This document shows, one piece after another, positions 27,501 through 38,284 of a DNA stretch of 64,000 nt. Below the pieces are notes generated by a model. That model worked only from the letters and a program-made list of their open reading frames with translations. It searched no databases and was not told the origin of the DNA. A program made the translations under genes and the position numbers. How positions within the stretch are numbered: position 1 is the stretch's first letter; the number at the start of each line of letters is the position of its first letter. Origin of the DNA: Stenopsyche tienmushanensis (taxonomy: Eukaryota; Arthropoda; Insecta; Trichoptera; Stenopsychidae); assembly GCA_008973525.1 (NCBI GenBank), contig WACJ01000549.1:310001-374000 (forward strand), read 5' to 3'.

Positions 27501-28154
27501 TCTATTGAGAACCATCTCACACCAGTGAGTATAAAAATACTGCCGCTTCTTAACCGCATTACAAAAATGTTCTAAAACTGAGCTTATAAGCGTTGTTTTA
27601 AAATAATATTCCTTATTTTTTTCTATTATGTTGCACAAATATCGTACGGCTTTCCAAAAGCAGAAATACTTCAGAAAACGTGGCGATATCGGAGCAGAGT
27701 GCCTGGTCTACTCCGGGGTAAAATAAAGCATTATTTTTATTTGGACTTAATTAGCATACGGTCAATCTGACAACTTTTAAACCACACCTGACTGACACAT
27801 GGACACTTAGTTCGAAATGACCGGTTCACTTTTACTGCAATACGGTCGTCGTATTAATGCAGATTATTTATTATTTTGAGTATTCTAATAAAAATTTACG
27901 AGCGTTACCATTATGTCATATAACATTTTGAAACGGCGCTATTAATTGTTTATTTTGGACGCATGATTTGGCCAAAAGTACTGAAAAAGTTTCAAAATAG
28001 CTTTCAACTGCCCACACAATAAATTAACTGCAATTGTGCAAGCTTTTTGGTGGCATAAGTCGGTAGCTGAATGTGCTTTAACATAGTTTATATTCATAAA
28101 TCGATCATAATACTTGTATTTGATTTTAGGGAGCCACCTCAGGACAATTGGTGA
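8255..28154 (+). CDS. prom-like: Prominin-like (CD133 family) five-span membrane glycoprotein, 18 coding exons
   Basis: Prominins are five-pass glycoproteins of plasma-membrane protrusions; the fly relative helps separate photoreceptor rhabdomeres. Exons traced by splice sites and phase: 8255-9509, 11081-11136, 12460-12692, 12842-13029, 14547-14642, 15174-15376, 20628-20763, 20855-21028, 21672-21771, 23075-23156, 23245-23408, 23475-23690, 23884-23999, 24076-24266, 27155-27313, 27388-27524, 27664-27717, 28130-28154. The joined frame is open for about 1194 codons. Visible parts: N-terminal hydrophobic signal or anchor (31-50); membrane segments near 444-472, 502-524, 773-798, 815-837 and 1124-1143; paired cysteines just after segment 1 (FCCS) and segment 3 (CGCCG); extracellular loops of about 250 and 285 residues; a cytoplasmic tail of about 50. 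The family usually has about 850-1000 residues; the excess is in exon 1. All introns are GT-AG except intron 13. The family call rests on topology and recalled similarity, not on a search. Confidence 0.92.
9510..14546 (+). other. Prominin introns 1 to 4
   Basis: Intron 1 is 9510-11080 (1571 bases), intron 2 is 11137-12459, intron 3 is only 149 bases (12693-12841) and intron 4 is 13030-14546. Intron 1 splits a codon after its first base, intron 2 lies between codons, intron 3 splits after the second base and intron 4 after the first. All have GT-AG ends with T-rich tracts before the acceptors of introns 1 and 2. Apart from AT-rich sequence I see no transposon, repeat or second gene inside them. 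Confidence 0.6.
15377..20627 (+). other. Prominin intron 6 (5.25 kb), with a compositionally distinct block
   Basis: The largest intron of the gene. The part around 15880-16780 is visibly richer in G+C and CpG than the surrounding AT-rich intron and is not similar to any other stretch in this window. It includes a GGATTA site near 16080, the core bound by Orthodenticle/Crx-type homeodomains. This makes it a candidate intronic control region. The 3' part holds a decayed mariner (19508-20085). The remaining AT-rich sequence (about 16800-19500 and 20100-20600) shows nothing I can name. Confidence 0.4.
19508..20085 (-). pseudogene. Decayed mariner transposase in prominin intron 6
   Basis: On the minus strand the wreck of a mariner transposase can be read in pieces. 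Near 20050-20085 it reads FNEDILKVILEQNPL, like the helix-turn-helix linker region. Near 19703-19727 it reads LLHDNA, the second catalytic aspartate. At 19600-19656 it reads PHPPYSPDLAPIDYHLF, the third aspartate motif. It ends with KNGKYL and a stop at 19508-19510. Stops and frameshifts lie between, and about 60 residues are missing before the C-terminus. It runs opposite to the host gene. Clearly dead; it differs from the other mariners in the window. Confidence 0.72.
22073..22674. mobile_element. Short TTAA-type DNA transposon with ~38-base inverted ends (prominin intron 9)
   Basis: The left end at 22073 (CTGTATGGTAGGATGATCGC...) is matched by the reverse complement of the right end finishing at 22673; the arms agree for about 38 bases with few differences. 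The right end is followed by TTAA (22675-22678); a relative at 54658 has TTAA directly before the same end. The left TTAA here has been altered. TTAA target duplication with ends starting CC(T) suggests a piggyBac-like source. No transposase is encoded, so it would need one in trans. A second inverted pair (GGGCGACGAGAGTG near 22189, its complement near 22346) lies inside, suggesting a nested element or long hairpin. Confidence 0.7.
24000..24075 (+). other. Non-canonical GC-AG intron 13 of the prominin gene
   Basis: The frame before (ending ...SRIETL) and after (SRTRRVVSN...) can be joined only with a phase-1 junction. The only suitable break after the conserved 30-residue stretch is AG|GC at 23999/24000 with the acceptor TACAG at 24071-24075, giving a 76-base intron, the size of its neighbours. 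The only GT further downstream, at 24041, would make a 35-base intron in the wrong phase. A canonical GT donor at 23910 is also phase 1 and would skip exactly 90 bases. Confidence 0.72.
24478..24607. repeat. Candidate 130-base TTAA-flanked miniature element
   Basis: TTAA at 24474-24477 and again at 24608-24611 flank a segment whose ends are inverted copies (AAGTCTAAGA left, TCCTAGACTT right). A longer internal inverted pair, GGACGCTTG near 24531 and CAAGCGTCC near 24593, also lies within it. Only about 10 terminal bases match, so this may be chance in AT-rich DNA; no second copy was found in the window. Confidence 0.35.
25317..25342. repeat. (GT)n microsatellite
   Basis: About 26 bases of GT/TG repeat with one interruption at 25321, in prominin intron 14. 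Confidence 0.9.
25398..26504. mobile_element. 1.1 kb nonautonomous DNA transposon, TA target duplication, copy 1
   Basis: TA stands on both sides (25396-25397 and 26505-26506). The ends are inverted copies over about 25 bases (CACTTAAACCTTTTTTTGTG left; the complement of the right end begins CACTCAATGCTCTTTTTGTG). Further inward both ends repeat GTGCGAT and GCATAA-type motifs. TA duplication fits the Tc1/mariner superfamily. No open frame resembles a transposase. A direct repeat of about 40 bases (25578-25619 and 25890-25931) brackets 270 bases that the second copy at 41529 lacks. It sits in prominin intron 14. Confidence 0.75.
26951..26967. repeat. (GTA)n microsatellite
   Basis: Five to six GTA units in prominin intron 14. 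Confidence 0.8.
27664..28154 (+). CDS. Prominin last two exons (cytoplasmic tail)
   Basis: After the fifth membrane segment and a basic stop-transfer stretch (LKLRRSYKA), exon 16 ends in phase 2 at 27524. Exon 17 continues NTSENVAISEQSAWSTPG and ends at a GTAAAA donor (27718). Exon 18 begins after TTTTAG at 28130 and adds EPPQDNW before a TGA at 28152-28154. The acceptor of exon 17 is AAGCAG, so either 27661 or 27664 can be the first base, changing Q to HR. A polyadenylation signal AATAAA lies at about 28662 and another at 28847. The short last exon is the least certain piece of the gene. Confidence 0.6.
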
Positions 28155-29319
28155 CGAGTTCTGATATTTGATCAAAAAATGGACACTTTTTGGAAGAATA
28201 TATAATTTCTGACATAACTATAAACCAACACAAACAGTCTGATTTATATCAATTGTGTTCAATATCCATATTTTTTATTCTAATAATTTAATTTTATATA
28301 AACTACCTATCAAATTTTATGAATTTACATCTGATACAGTTGATATATTGGCAACCAATTATTTCGGGCGAACTTTTCATAGAATCGTTTCGTACGAAAC
28401 TTGTTCTGCGATTACTCTCAAAATTTTGATATTCGATTGCTTAATCTTATGAAATCGCATTTTATACTTCGAAGTATATACCATGCTCTCAATTAATTTT
28501 ACATATCTATTAAAATGAATGTAATTTTTAGCATTACTATATAATATTAGGTGATTCATAACCGCCCACTGGTTTTTATGAGCAAGATTGCGCCGTGAGA
28601 AAGACTCATTGTGGACCCAGACTCTGAATCTGTGCAATTTGCATAATTTATGTACTGCCATAATAAAAGTGACATATTGGATTAATGTGTTCAATTTTAT
28701 AGATAATAAATTACAGCGTATGATTCTTTTTCAGCATTTTCATTTCATAAACTTATATTGTAATTATTTGAGATCCTTGACACTATCGAAGGATCTCTTT
28801 CATTCAAAAAATATCCTTGACTTTTGACAAGATTCTGACAAGTTTCAATAAAGGTCGTTATTGCAACATAATATTTATATTTAATTGACAATTATGATAA
28901 TTTTAGGATAGATTTTTTTAAAGAACCATCTTAAACTAAAAACTTCTTTAAATAACACATTTTAAATTATTTTGAACGATAATTATATTGCATCAACTAA
29001 CTACCAACTTGATTCTTGATGTCTTTTGGAACCATTCTCCAGTTTTCTTTTTTTTTTTTTTTTGAGATCGTACAAATTCATTTAATCAATCAATCGTCTT
29101 GATCTAATCGTGGTTTTATCTATAAAAATAAATATTGAGACGATTAATAAAACTGGGTAAGGCAACCTCTGAGTAATTGATTTTCATTGATATATCCTCT
29201 CCTACCTAAAATAATCCAATTTGAATAATCTCACCCTAATGTAGTCAAAAGTTAAAAATTACAAAAGGAATATTATCAGCAATTACTTCTATTGTAGATT
29301 GTGGTTTAATTTTTTTAAT
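28155..29319. other. 3' flank of prominin
   Basis: AT-rich. It holds possible polyadenylation signals at about 28662 and 28847 and a run of about 18 T near 29047. No second gene seen. Confidence 0.4.
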
Positions 29320-30032
29320 TTGTTATTTGGAGAAAAAAAATATTTTAATAAAAGCTGTACAATATTACTCAATTAAATAATTTCAATTATTATTAATAAT
29401 TGCCCTCCACAAATTAGGTAGTTTTTTAATGCCTCTTTCGTAAAATTCGGCCGGTTTTCCACTAAAGTAAGAATACAAATGATTTTTCACTTGTTCCACA
29501 GAAGTAAATTATTTATCGCGAAGCGAATATTCTAATGACTTGAAAAGATGATAGTCTGAAGATGCAATGTCAGGAGATGGTGGATGTTGCAGCACTTCCA
29601 AATCCAGCTCCCTTATTTTGTTCTGCGTAATCCTTGCTGCGTGTGGTCTTGCATTATCATGCTGTAATATTCTTCTTTGGTTGTTAACTAGCACTGATCG
29701 TTTTTTGAGCATTTCCGCTTTTAACCTATCTAATTGTGCACAGTATAGCTCTTCTGTGACAGTTTGGCCAGGTTTTAATAATTCGTAGTGAATTACTCCA
29801 AAAAAATCCCACCAAACTCAAAGGAGAACCTTTTTCAAGAATAATGACGGTCGAGGGGTAGAAACGAGTACTTGATTTGAAGAAAGCCACTGTTTTTTTC
29901 TTCTCGGACTGTTGTAGAGGACCCACTTCTCATCCCCAGTAACGATCCTTTTTTAAAATGGTTCGGTTTCATACCGGGATAATAGCGATAAACAAATGAT
30001 TATCCGTTGTTCCAAGACGGTTGATGACAACT
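29320..30032 (-). pseudogene. Mariner transposase, truncated and frameshifted (copy B)
   Basis: A near copy of the element at 3693-4403, same strand. The second aspartate motif is QHDNARPHAA; the third is PSPDIASSDYHLF. One codon is lost between them (33 residues instead of 34), and several frameshifts break the frame. Similarity to copy A begins at TTGTTATTTGGAG and stops at GATGACAACT in both, so both lack exactly the same N-terminal part. Confidence 0.87.
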
Positions 30033-30894
30033 TGTGCGGCAAATAATCGTAGGCACAAATAATATTTTACAGAAGGAAAACATATATGTAAAAAAATTAT
30101 ATCATCAAGCATACGTGCGTAAATGGCTTTTATTACTATGATTGTACGCATGATAAATTCATAATCTAGAAAAAATTACGTTATTCTGATTTATGATCAT
30201 CGTGCTATCGATATCCATTGCTGCAGTATGAGATTTATTGGCAAATGCAGACATACAGCTTGTTTTTCTTAAATCAAGTTCTGTTATTCATCCAATTTTA
30301 CTAGTTTCTTTATAACAAGCAAATGTTCGTTGGACGATGTAGATTATTCTGAAAGATCGAATGATGTTTGAAGTATAGAATATATTTATTGTTGATGGGT
30401 TCTTCAAGTTCATCTAGTTTTATAGGTATTCATATATTTTCTTTCACAATTTCTTAATCTACAGGTTTAACCAAATCTTTTTGGAAAAGTTTCTTCATAC
30501 CATTTTTTAAAAGTTGATTTGTGTGCATAAAATATGATATAATGTCAGCAAAATTTTAATTGCATTTGAATCTATCAAATGTTGAGGTAAAACAAATATA
30601 TTGTTCAACATACATTATATATCTTCTTTATGAAGGCAATTTACATAAGACACTTTTAAATAAAGGGACTTTCATGTGATAGTTTCCCATTGATTTAAGG
30701 GGACCCAAAAATATGAAAGTTATTTTTTATAGAACTATTGTAGAACAATATTTTTGTGCAGCACGAATGATTCTTTTTTATTAGGGTTTTAAATGCTGCA
30801 AAAGTCAGGTAAATGTTCAAAGATGTTTATGATGAAATGGTAACAGTCTCCAGGTGCCAATATTAGTTCCAGAATTTTAAATCGGGTAAGAGGA

Positions 30895-31669
30895 GTTTAA
30901 GAAATTAGCCGAGAACAGGACGATCTTCCAATTTTGATAACGATGCACTAATGTCCCTAATCGAGTTAGATTCGCGACAAACAATCGCAAAGATTGAAAT
31001 TCTCATGGACCACTATGCAAACGCATTTAAAACTTATCGACAAAACGAATAGGATGGGTGCTATGGGGTAGGATGGATACTACATGGCTTCGCCGATGAC
31101 AATAAAAATTTAGGATAGCATTTAAACATGATGAAAAATGACTTAGTTACAATAATGTGCGATGAAAAAATTAATGACTTTATTGAAAAGAATGCCTAAG
31201 CCTTGGTTAACTATAAAAATATTATTTAGTGCATATGGTGGGATATGTGGGGAATAATTCATTATGCATTTTTAAAACCGTTTATTAAGTTTATTATAGA
31301 CAATTAGAAGTTTTACATCAAAAAATAAAATAGAAACGTCCGCATTTATTCAACAGAAAAAGACAATTCTGCTTCATGTTAATGCGTGCCCTCATAAAGT
31401 AAAATTGACACTTAATAAAATACGGGAATTAAACTAGGAAGTTTTACCGCATTTCTCTTATTCACTGGACCTCACTCCGACGTATTTCCACCATTTCAGG
31501 TTCATGGAGTACAGCCTGAGAGAAAAGCGATTCAAAAATGCAGCTGAAGTGGAAATGGGTTTAAAATGCTTTTTTGCTTCTAAGCTGGAAAGTTTTTACA
31601 ATAAAAGAGATCAAAGGAGTGCCAAGGCAATGGAAGGATGTGTTGAATAATCAAGGGAATTACATTTAA
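30895..31669 (+). pseudogene. Decayed mariner transposase of another lineage
   Basis: On the plus strand fragments of a mariner transposase line up in order: FDNDALMSLIELDSRQT near 30930-30980 (helix-turn-helix region), a first-aspartate remnant CDEK near 31160, a degraded WWD-like stretch near 31240, HVNACPHK near 31377-31400 where the second aspartate has become V or N, and HFSYSLDLTPTYFHHF near 31450-31500 where the third aspartate has become Y. It ends WKDVLNNQGNYI with a stop at 31667-31669, reached through a frameshift. Older than copies A and B. Confidence 0.75.
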
Positions 31670-33239
31670 TAATAATGTATATATTTTTTTTGTTATTAAG
31701 AATTTGATATTTTTTTTAATAAATACCCAAGATTATTCAAATAGAAATTTTAGGTAGAAGAATAATTGTTAGAAATCAGTCACTCATCATTTCAGTATTC
31801 ACTTTTATAGATCTAAGAAATTTAGTTAATCAAAAACATTGATACTTCTGATCTATCGATTTTTTGGTGAATTCAACTCGAATATAAAATAAGAAGAGTC
31901 CAATAATTAATCCACAATGTGATCATTTGCTTACATAGCAAATGCAAATATCTAAATAATTAATATGATAGTTGTTAACATCGACTAAAATAAAATATGT
32001 TTAAAAAGTCGATTAATGTGTTTTTAAGCATTTGAAATTGTATCAGAAAGGATATGTGCAAAGTTAATAAATATTTAAATTTGTTGTCATCATATTATAA
32101 TGGATAATGCATTCAAGATATTCGAAGTGCATTATGCAATGACAACGTGCGTTTCTTCCTCCAAAACGAACGGTGCTTTCAAGAGCCATTCATCTCGAAA
32201 GTGGAATATCTTCTCGATCATTAGCACGAAGATGTCTTGTTCTTGCAGCGAAGGTCGACAATAGTCCATGTGGAAGACCAGCAGTCGGCTTGCGTTTATT
32301 ACTCAAAATGAGGGTAATTAACAGCAAAAATCTAACCTCTTCGCGACTAGCGAGCGATGCATTTAGCCAATATCGACGCTCCGGTTTCGAACGAGCGACG
32401 ACTCATATAGTACTTCTGAATAAATTAAACAAGATCTGGGTCACTCTTGTTGTGTTATATTCAAATCTTCGAACGTAATAGACGAAGGTCGAAGAGTCGT
32501 AATAGTCGCTGGAAAAACAATTATATAGTAGCGTATATTTACAACATCCGTTGCGCATTAGGCTTGGGGACAAATGTTCCCGAAAGGCTTTTACGCTGAT
32601 ACTGTATTTTTTGTAAGTACTTGAGATATATTTCATTGAAGAAAATCGCTATAAATTAGGGATAATTTAAAACGGCATTTTTTTATTACATACCTAGTAA
32701 AATTAAGCGGATTTATGTGGTCGATTTCAAAAGGCCGCCTCTAGCTATTTGGGCAGTACTCAACGTGATGAAGCACAAACTAGAACCTTTTTTATTGATT
32801 AGAAGGACACTTTGTGGTACTTGAATGATCTATTTAGGTGCATATCGATATTTTCAATTATTATTTTGTTTAAATAAAATGATTCGAATGCATTGCTGAT
32901 TCATGGCCGCTTTTATGATTTCCACGTTCAATGAAATGCTTGCAATATGTTATTTTTGTATGAAAAAACAGCAATGGTTGTTAAAATAAGTACAAATAAA
33001 AATATAAGGTCACTCGTTATATCATATTGGATGTATAAATAACGTGTATAGGATTCAAATTTCAAGGTTTATCGACATTGAAAGGTTAACAGTAATTTTA
33101 TATTATTCAGAATAAATAAATTACACAGAAGAACCCTAAATTTTCAATGAAAAAGTTATTGTAAATTTGATAATGGACATAGATATAACATTTGTATAAC
33201 TTCATTACATCAGGATATCCTTATGAAGGAAATAATAAT
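31670..33239. other. Region between repeats, with a GC-balanced patch
   Basis: 32140-32480 is clearly less AT-rich and has an open frame of 101 codons (32173-32478), but I see no domain, signal or splice pattern. The rest is AT-rich with nothing to report. Confidence 0.3.
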
Positions 33240-33560
33240 CGGCCAAAGACTCATTCAACAAGCAACGACGAACAGCCAATTAAATAAATAAACACTGTCG
33301 ATAGCTCACAATATTCGGTCATTTCTTTGCGTAAGCAAATAAAAAACTTGAAATTGAAATCATTATTAGTCGATAAATTTAGGCTAACGATCTATACAAT
33401 CGTGCGATGTATGCGGGGAAGCTCTCCGTCTCTGTCCCCCGAATTGCGCTACGTTCTCTCTCTGTCTCTGTCTGTCTCCGAGCTCAATGTACAAGAGTGA
33501 TCTTTCTGAATAGTGGAGGGAGGGTCCCAGGCTCTGCGATAGTACTCCTTCAGGGGTTAA
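33240..33560 (-). repeat. Partial copy of the 22.1 kb TTAA element family
   Basis: The complement of 33470-33515 (ACTCTTGTACATTGAGCTCG) matches the inner left end of the element at 22073. 33280-33400 is also similar to 38410-38560. Terminal inverted repeats are not seen. Confidence 0.5.
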
Positions 33561-35274
33561 ATCTAATAATCCAAAATAAGACAAGAAAATAAGGCAAGAA
33601 ATAGAGTATTGAATTCAATTTACTACAAAAAAGCTGTTTTGAGATTGTTTTGCTAACAACAAAACATATTCACTGAATTAGTTATGATGAAAAATAAAAT
33701 ATTTTGTGATATTTATATTATATATAATGATATTGATTCAATAGACATTCTTCTAATAACTCAGTCATGTTATACAACATTATTGAAGCTTCTTCAAAGA
33801 CCAATCAATGCCGTTCGATGTCAATATTTAATTGATCAATGCAATAATTACGTCAAATTCAATAGCAAATATTATCACATTTCATCAAAAAGATTTACTA
33901 CAGCCAAGAACTAATTATTTTCCAATTACATCTTGATCATGCATGCAAAACACTCCGTTTAATCCGATGGCGATTCAGATAAGACATGATATGTTGCGGA
34001 ATTTTTCGAACTTAACTAAATTACTACAAGAACCATATAACCGCAACTATATAAAGTGGAAGTGAACGTGATCATTTATATCATGAACGATCGGACGCAT
34101 TTTAAAAATTCATAGATCATAATCTATGAAAATAAAATGTATATGGAGCATAAATAACAACTGAGCATGTACGAAGAGTGGTCTCGAGAGAACTTTTCAA
34201 TGTACTCAAAAATTAAATTTTATCTCCAGTTCGATCATTATTTTTAAATCAATTTAACAGTGTTTTGTAATAGCGTTGTTTAAGTATAAAGTTGCGAGGG
34301 ACGATAAACGATGCTCTATTAAGTTGGAGGCTGTTAACGTCTATTTTATTGCAGAACAAATTAATTGCTTTTATATGATTGTTAGGAATTTTAGGAATGT
34401 TTCAAGAAGTTCGATTATGAAATCAGATATAGTAAACACAATTCCAAGAAAATTACTGTATCATATAATATTAAATATTGTTGTTCACTCCAGTCCAAAA
34501 TGTTTTAAACCATTTTATAAATATATATAATCTGATCCAAACTGTTAAAGTATTAATAATAGTAAAATAGTACAAATCGTTAAAAAAAATATTGATATTA
34601 ATAATGAAATCAACATTAATAATCCCTGCATATCTGTATTCATTAAAAAGCAGTTAGATTACAAGCGATGGTTTTAATTATTTCCAAGAAACTATTGCTG
34701 TAATTATTCATACTTAAATTTATCATTATTTTTCCATTATAATTTTGATATTTCCTAAAAAGGAGAAATAATTACCAGGACTTTAAACCGTTGTTTTCCA
34801 TTTCGGTTTTCATTTTAGTTCAGTTCAGTTGTAACTTCAGTTGAACCAACTCCTTTTCATGGAGAAATGTTTAACAACGTCATCGTTTTCATATGATCAA
34901 GACTCTCTTGGCTTAACTTTAGACTTAACTCGTTCGTCGCTGCGTCCACTAGATATGCTCGACGAACGCTCCCCCGCGGAAGTCCCGTTGCGTAATTTTG
35001 TTGGACGTTTTCTTCCTTTGCTTAAATACGATTTAACAAATGATTTCATTTTTATTTAATAGAATTGACACATGCAAATATAAAATAAACAGAATATAAA
35101 AAATATATATTGAGTATAACAAAATAGACATAAAATTATGTTTAAAATAAAATATAACATTATATTATGTCGCATGTTATTTATTAAAACAATTTAAATT
35201 CATATTAAGTGATTTTGGACAATTAGGATAAGATGTTGAGACCGTTTTACATTTTTACCGCTTCGACCGCCGAT
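33561..35274. other. No gene seen
   Basis: AT-rich. A short GC-balanced patch at 34880-35010 lies in a 72-codon frame with no recognisable features. Confidence 0.35.
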
Positions 35275-35610
35275 TTACAAATGTTAACATTACGAACGTC
35301 TTTCTATAATATCTTACAGATGACAACTGTCTAAATATCTTTCGAGATCGACCACGAAACTTTCATTGCATTGCATTCCTACCCTTATCTATTCGCGCCT
35401 TGTTATCTTCACTTTATTTTCGTTAGTATGGATAATAATAGAGTAATTGGTGAAGCTTATTGGTCTAAGATAAATAACACCTAAGAGAAAATGTGCCATA
35501 TGTCGCATTGTGGTTGTCCGTGTTTATCCCATGCGTTATAATATCACATCGATTCTGTGTATGCTCCAACTGTCAAATATGGGCCCTGTGTGAAACGACA
35601 CTGATTCAGA
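35275..35610 (-). repeat. Inverted partial copy of the 22.1 kb TTAA element family
   Basis: Read backwards, this matches about 22340-22600: CACTCTCGTC at one side, GGGCCC in the middle, then CATTTCTACCC-like, TCTCGAAAGAT-like and GACAACTGTC. The end at GGGCGACGAGAGTG matches the internal inverted pair of the first copy. The outer 38-base end is missing. Confidence 0.55.
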
Positions 35611-35639
35611 CTGGGCGACGAGAGTGTTAATAAATTCTA

Positions 35640-38204
35640 CTATTGCGTCAACTCTGATCTTAGCTGTTTCGATCAAACTTAAGCGTTGAATCAATTTTCG
35701 TCATTAATTTTTCCAGTATAAATACAATAATAAAGACTTGTATTGTAGGTTGAAATTCCGCATTATAGTGATTTTCAGACAATTATCGAAACGTGTTAGA
35801 TCGAAACTGTTTTATACGGGATGTGTTTATATTTATACGATTAACCACCTTAAGTTGGATTGATTTAAACATATTTACACAAAAACCAAAGATATTGACG
35901 ACAATTTGCAATCAAAAAACGAAAGCAAGTGTTAACTCCAAATAAATATTTTGCACGCGGCATATTGCATTACTGTCAAAGAATATATGCCACGTTAATG
36001 CTCTCTCATAAATCACTTTGCACCTCCATATAGGATCTTAATAAATCCTCAGTCTCGTTTTAAAGTAAACATTGATCTGGTATTCAATTGATTTAAAATA
36101 CATAAACTCCTTAGATATTTTAACGCTTTAAATATAGCACATGGCGGCATAATAACTAGCAATATTTCTTTATATTGTACTATAAATTTAAAACAATATC
36201 AAAATTTTGCATGTTCATATGAACATGATGGTTATAACTACTACAAAATCATTTAATATAATGATATCAGTTTCTTTTAACACACAAAAGTATGATATAA
36301 TAAATCCCCTTTATGGGAAGAAATTATCTACGTTTTCGTTTTTTGTTCTAGCAATATATTCGATATCTGATCATTTATTAATTTATGATTCTCTACGACC
36401 TCCTTTATTGAGTTCGATACTTAGGGTAACGCCTAGAAAATTACGAAAAATACATAAAGATACGATGGAATGATGAGCGCCGATAACAATCAAAAACTTT
36501 TCAACGCGGAGCTTCGACTTTTACCACAATCTAATAAATCTTCTCCGTTGTGGCGAAAATTTTCTCAAATATTTTGATACGCATCTTTAGGATCCAGAGC
36601 AAGGTCGCTTTTGTTCAAACTAAGATCAGTACCAAATTATGTGATAAACGGACGACGGAATCAGATATGAGCTTGAAAAAGGACATTAATTATACAAAAA
36701 CGATGTCAAGGAGTCGATATATTTTTTTGCACGTCAAATTAAACATGGTGCATGAAAGAAAAGCATTCTTTGCCAACGGACACCTTTGAACCTGTCTTTA
36801 ATACATCAGCTGTTGCGAATGACAGATGGGCATTCCTTAATAGTATATTTTGTAATTTCCCGCAACTGAATGGAAGCAAGACAAGTCGGTGACATTCGAC
36901 CTTTAAGAACTTATTTTTTTGTTTGAAAACTAGTATAAATTTAAGGATGGAAACAACTGGGACAAGGACAAGAAAACGGACGTACATTCACGCAATGCGG
37001 TTATGGGAACTGAGCAAACTGTTTCGAATATTGGAACTTTTGACCCTATACATCAACAGCCATAAGAACTATTATTCGACATTATCAATCGAATATCAAC
37101 CTACAACGTTAAGAAATTACAAATTCGACTGTCGTGCCTAATTACACGGCAGAATAAAACAATAGATATTTATAGCGCGATTGTGCGTTTCCGAATGGCT
37201 TCAATCAAAATTGCCTTGGAAATATTTGTCATATTTATTGATAGATTGAATCTGAACAGTTCTTAAACAGGTAGTATTCAATTACATAGCCATTTATAAT
37301 GTGAGAGGATTGCAATTCGCCGATCGCAAGAAGTAGTGGACCACGCCTCACCGGTTGGTTGTCTGTACCACTGAAGGCGTGTGTTAAATGCCAACTTTGG
37401 TCATACAAAAATCAGATAGCCTTTACAATTTGCTCGCCCGTGTCACAATCCTATGCAAAAGGTCTCTTTCGTTACGTTGTTACATAAACTATGACTTTTG
37501 ATACTCATTCTAGCATTATGAATAATATATGAGCGATAAGAGCTTTCGCTCTAACCCAATTTCTGATGCATTCGTTGCTATCGCAACTTGAGAGCTGAAA
37601 ATGACACTCGAGCATTGATTTAATCTCGGTGTTTGCTCTTTTGCTATCTCTGGACTAAATGCATTTAATTGATCTATTCATCTTGTTGGATAATATAGTC
37701 TAAAAAGCCTTCTGTATTATTGGTGAGATTCAATCATTTCAACAACCGGTTTACTCATATCCCCTGACATAACTGATTTTTAATTTTTTGCAGAATATCT
37801 TTTCATTTATAACCTTATATTTTGCAATCATAAAGTAAAAGGAAACGAACGGATCTACCGTGCAAGCCTGCCAATTTTCTGATTTTCTTACTAAGGGGTA
37901 AATTGTATATAGGCATAGTGAAATTTGGATAATTATTCCACTTCAAAATAGTATCGGAGCGTCATATAAACACTAGTCAAGGTTAAAAAACAAAAATTTT
38001 CAGATCAATAAGAGTAATGCTCGTGACTTAATTATCAAAGCAACACAGACAATATGGCTTTATGAAAGCGTGACACATGTGTTAGACCAAGATTGTCAAA
38101 ATCCCGAAGATGATTAGAGTGATGTAGGTATGAAAACTTCGAGAACAATCAGGAAAATATTAAGATGCGGCCGCGGGAAGGTCTGGCCGCCTTCTTCGAT
38201 CTCG
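35640..38204. other. No gene seen
   Basis: AT-rich with small chance frames on both strands (36200-37140). 38165-38200 is GC-rich next to the LINE-like tail. Confidence 0.35.
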
Positions 38205-38250
38205 TTCTGCAGTGGACTGTTTGTTGCTACACTATGATGATGATGATATA
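38205..38250 (-). repeat. LINE-like 3' tail fragment
   Basis: TTCTGCAGTGGACTGT followed by a GATGAT run. Read on the minus strand this is (ATC)n followed by CAGTCCACTGCAGAA, similar to the common insect repeat tail with ...GTCCACTGC. The same motif with a weaker ATG run is at 47117-47160. No reverse transcriptase is visible. Confidence 0.4.
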
Positions 38251-38284
38251 CTTATAAGAACTTAAGGAGGGCGTCCATTTGGAA

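Noticed and set aside
27675..27720. Alternative exon 17 start at 27675 giving an early stop
   Set aside because: It changes frame and loses the plausible tail; the 27661/27664 acceptors join cleanly to the last exon.
32173..32478. 101-codon frame in a GC-balanced patch
   Set aside because: Serine/arginine-rich by composition only, no domain or signal; the reverse strand is equally unremarkable.
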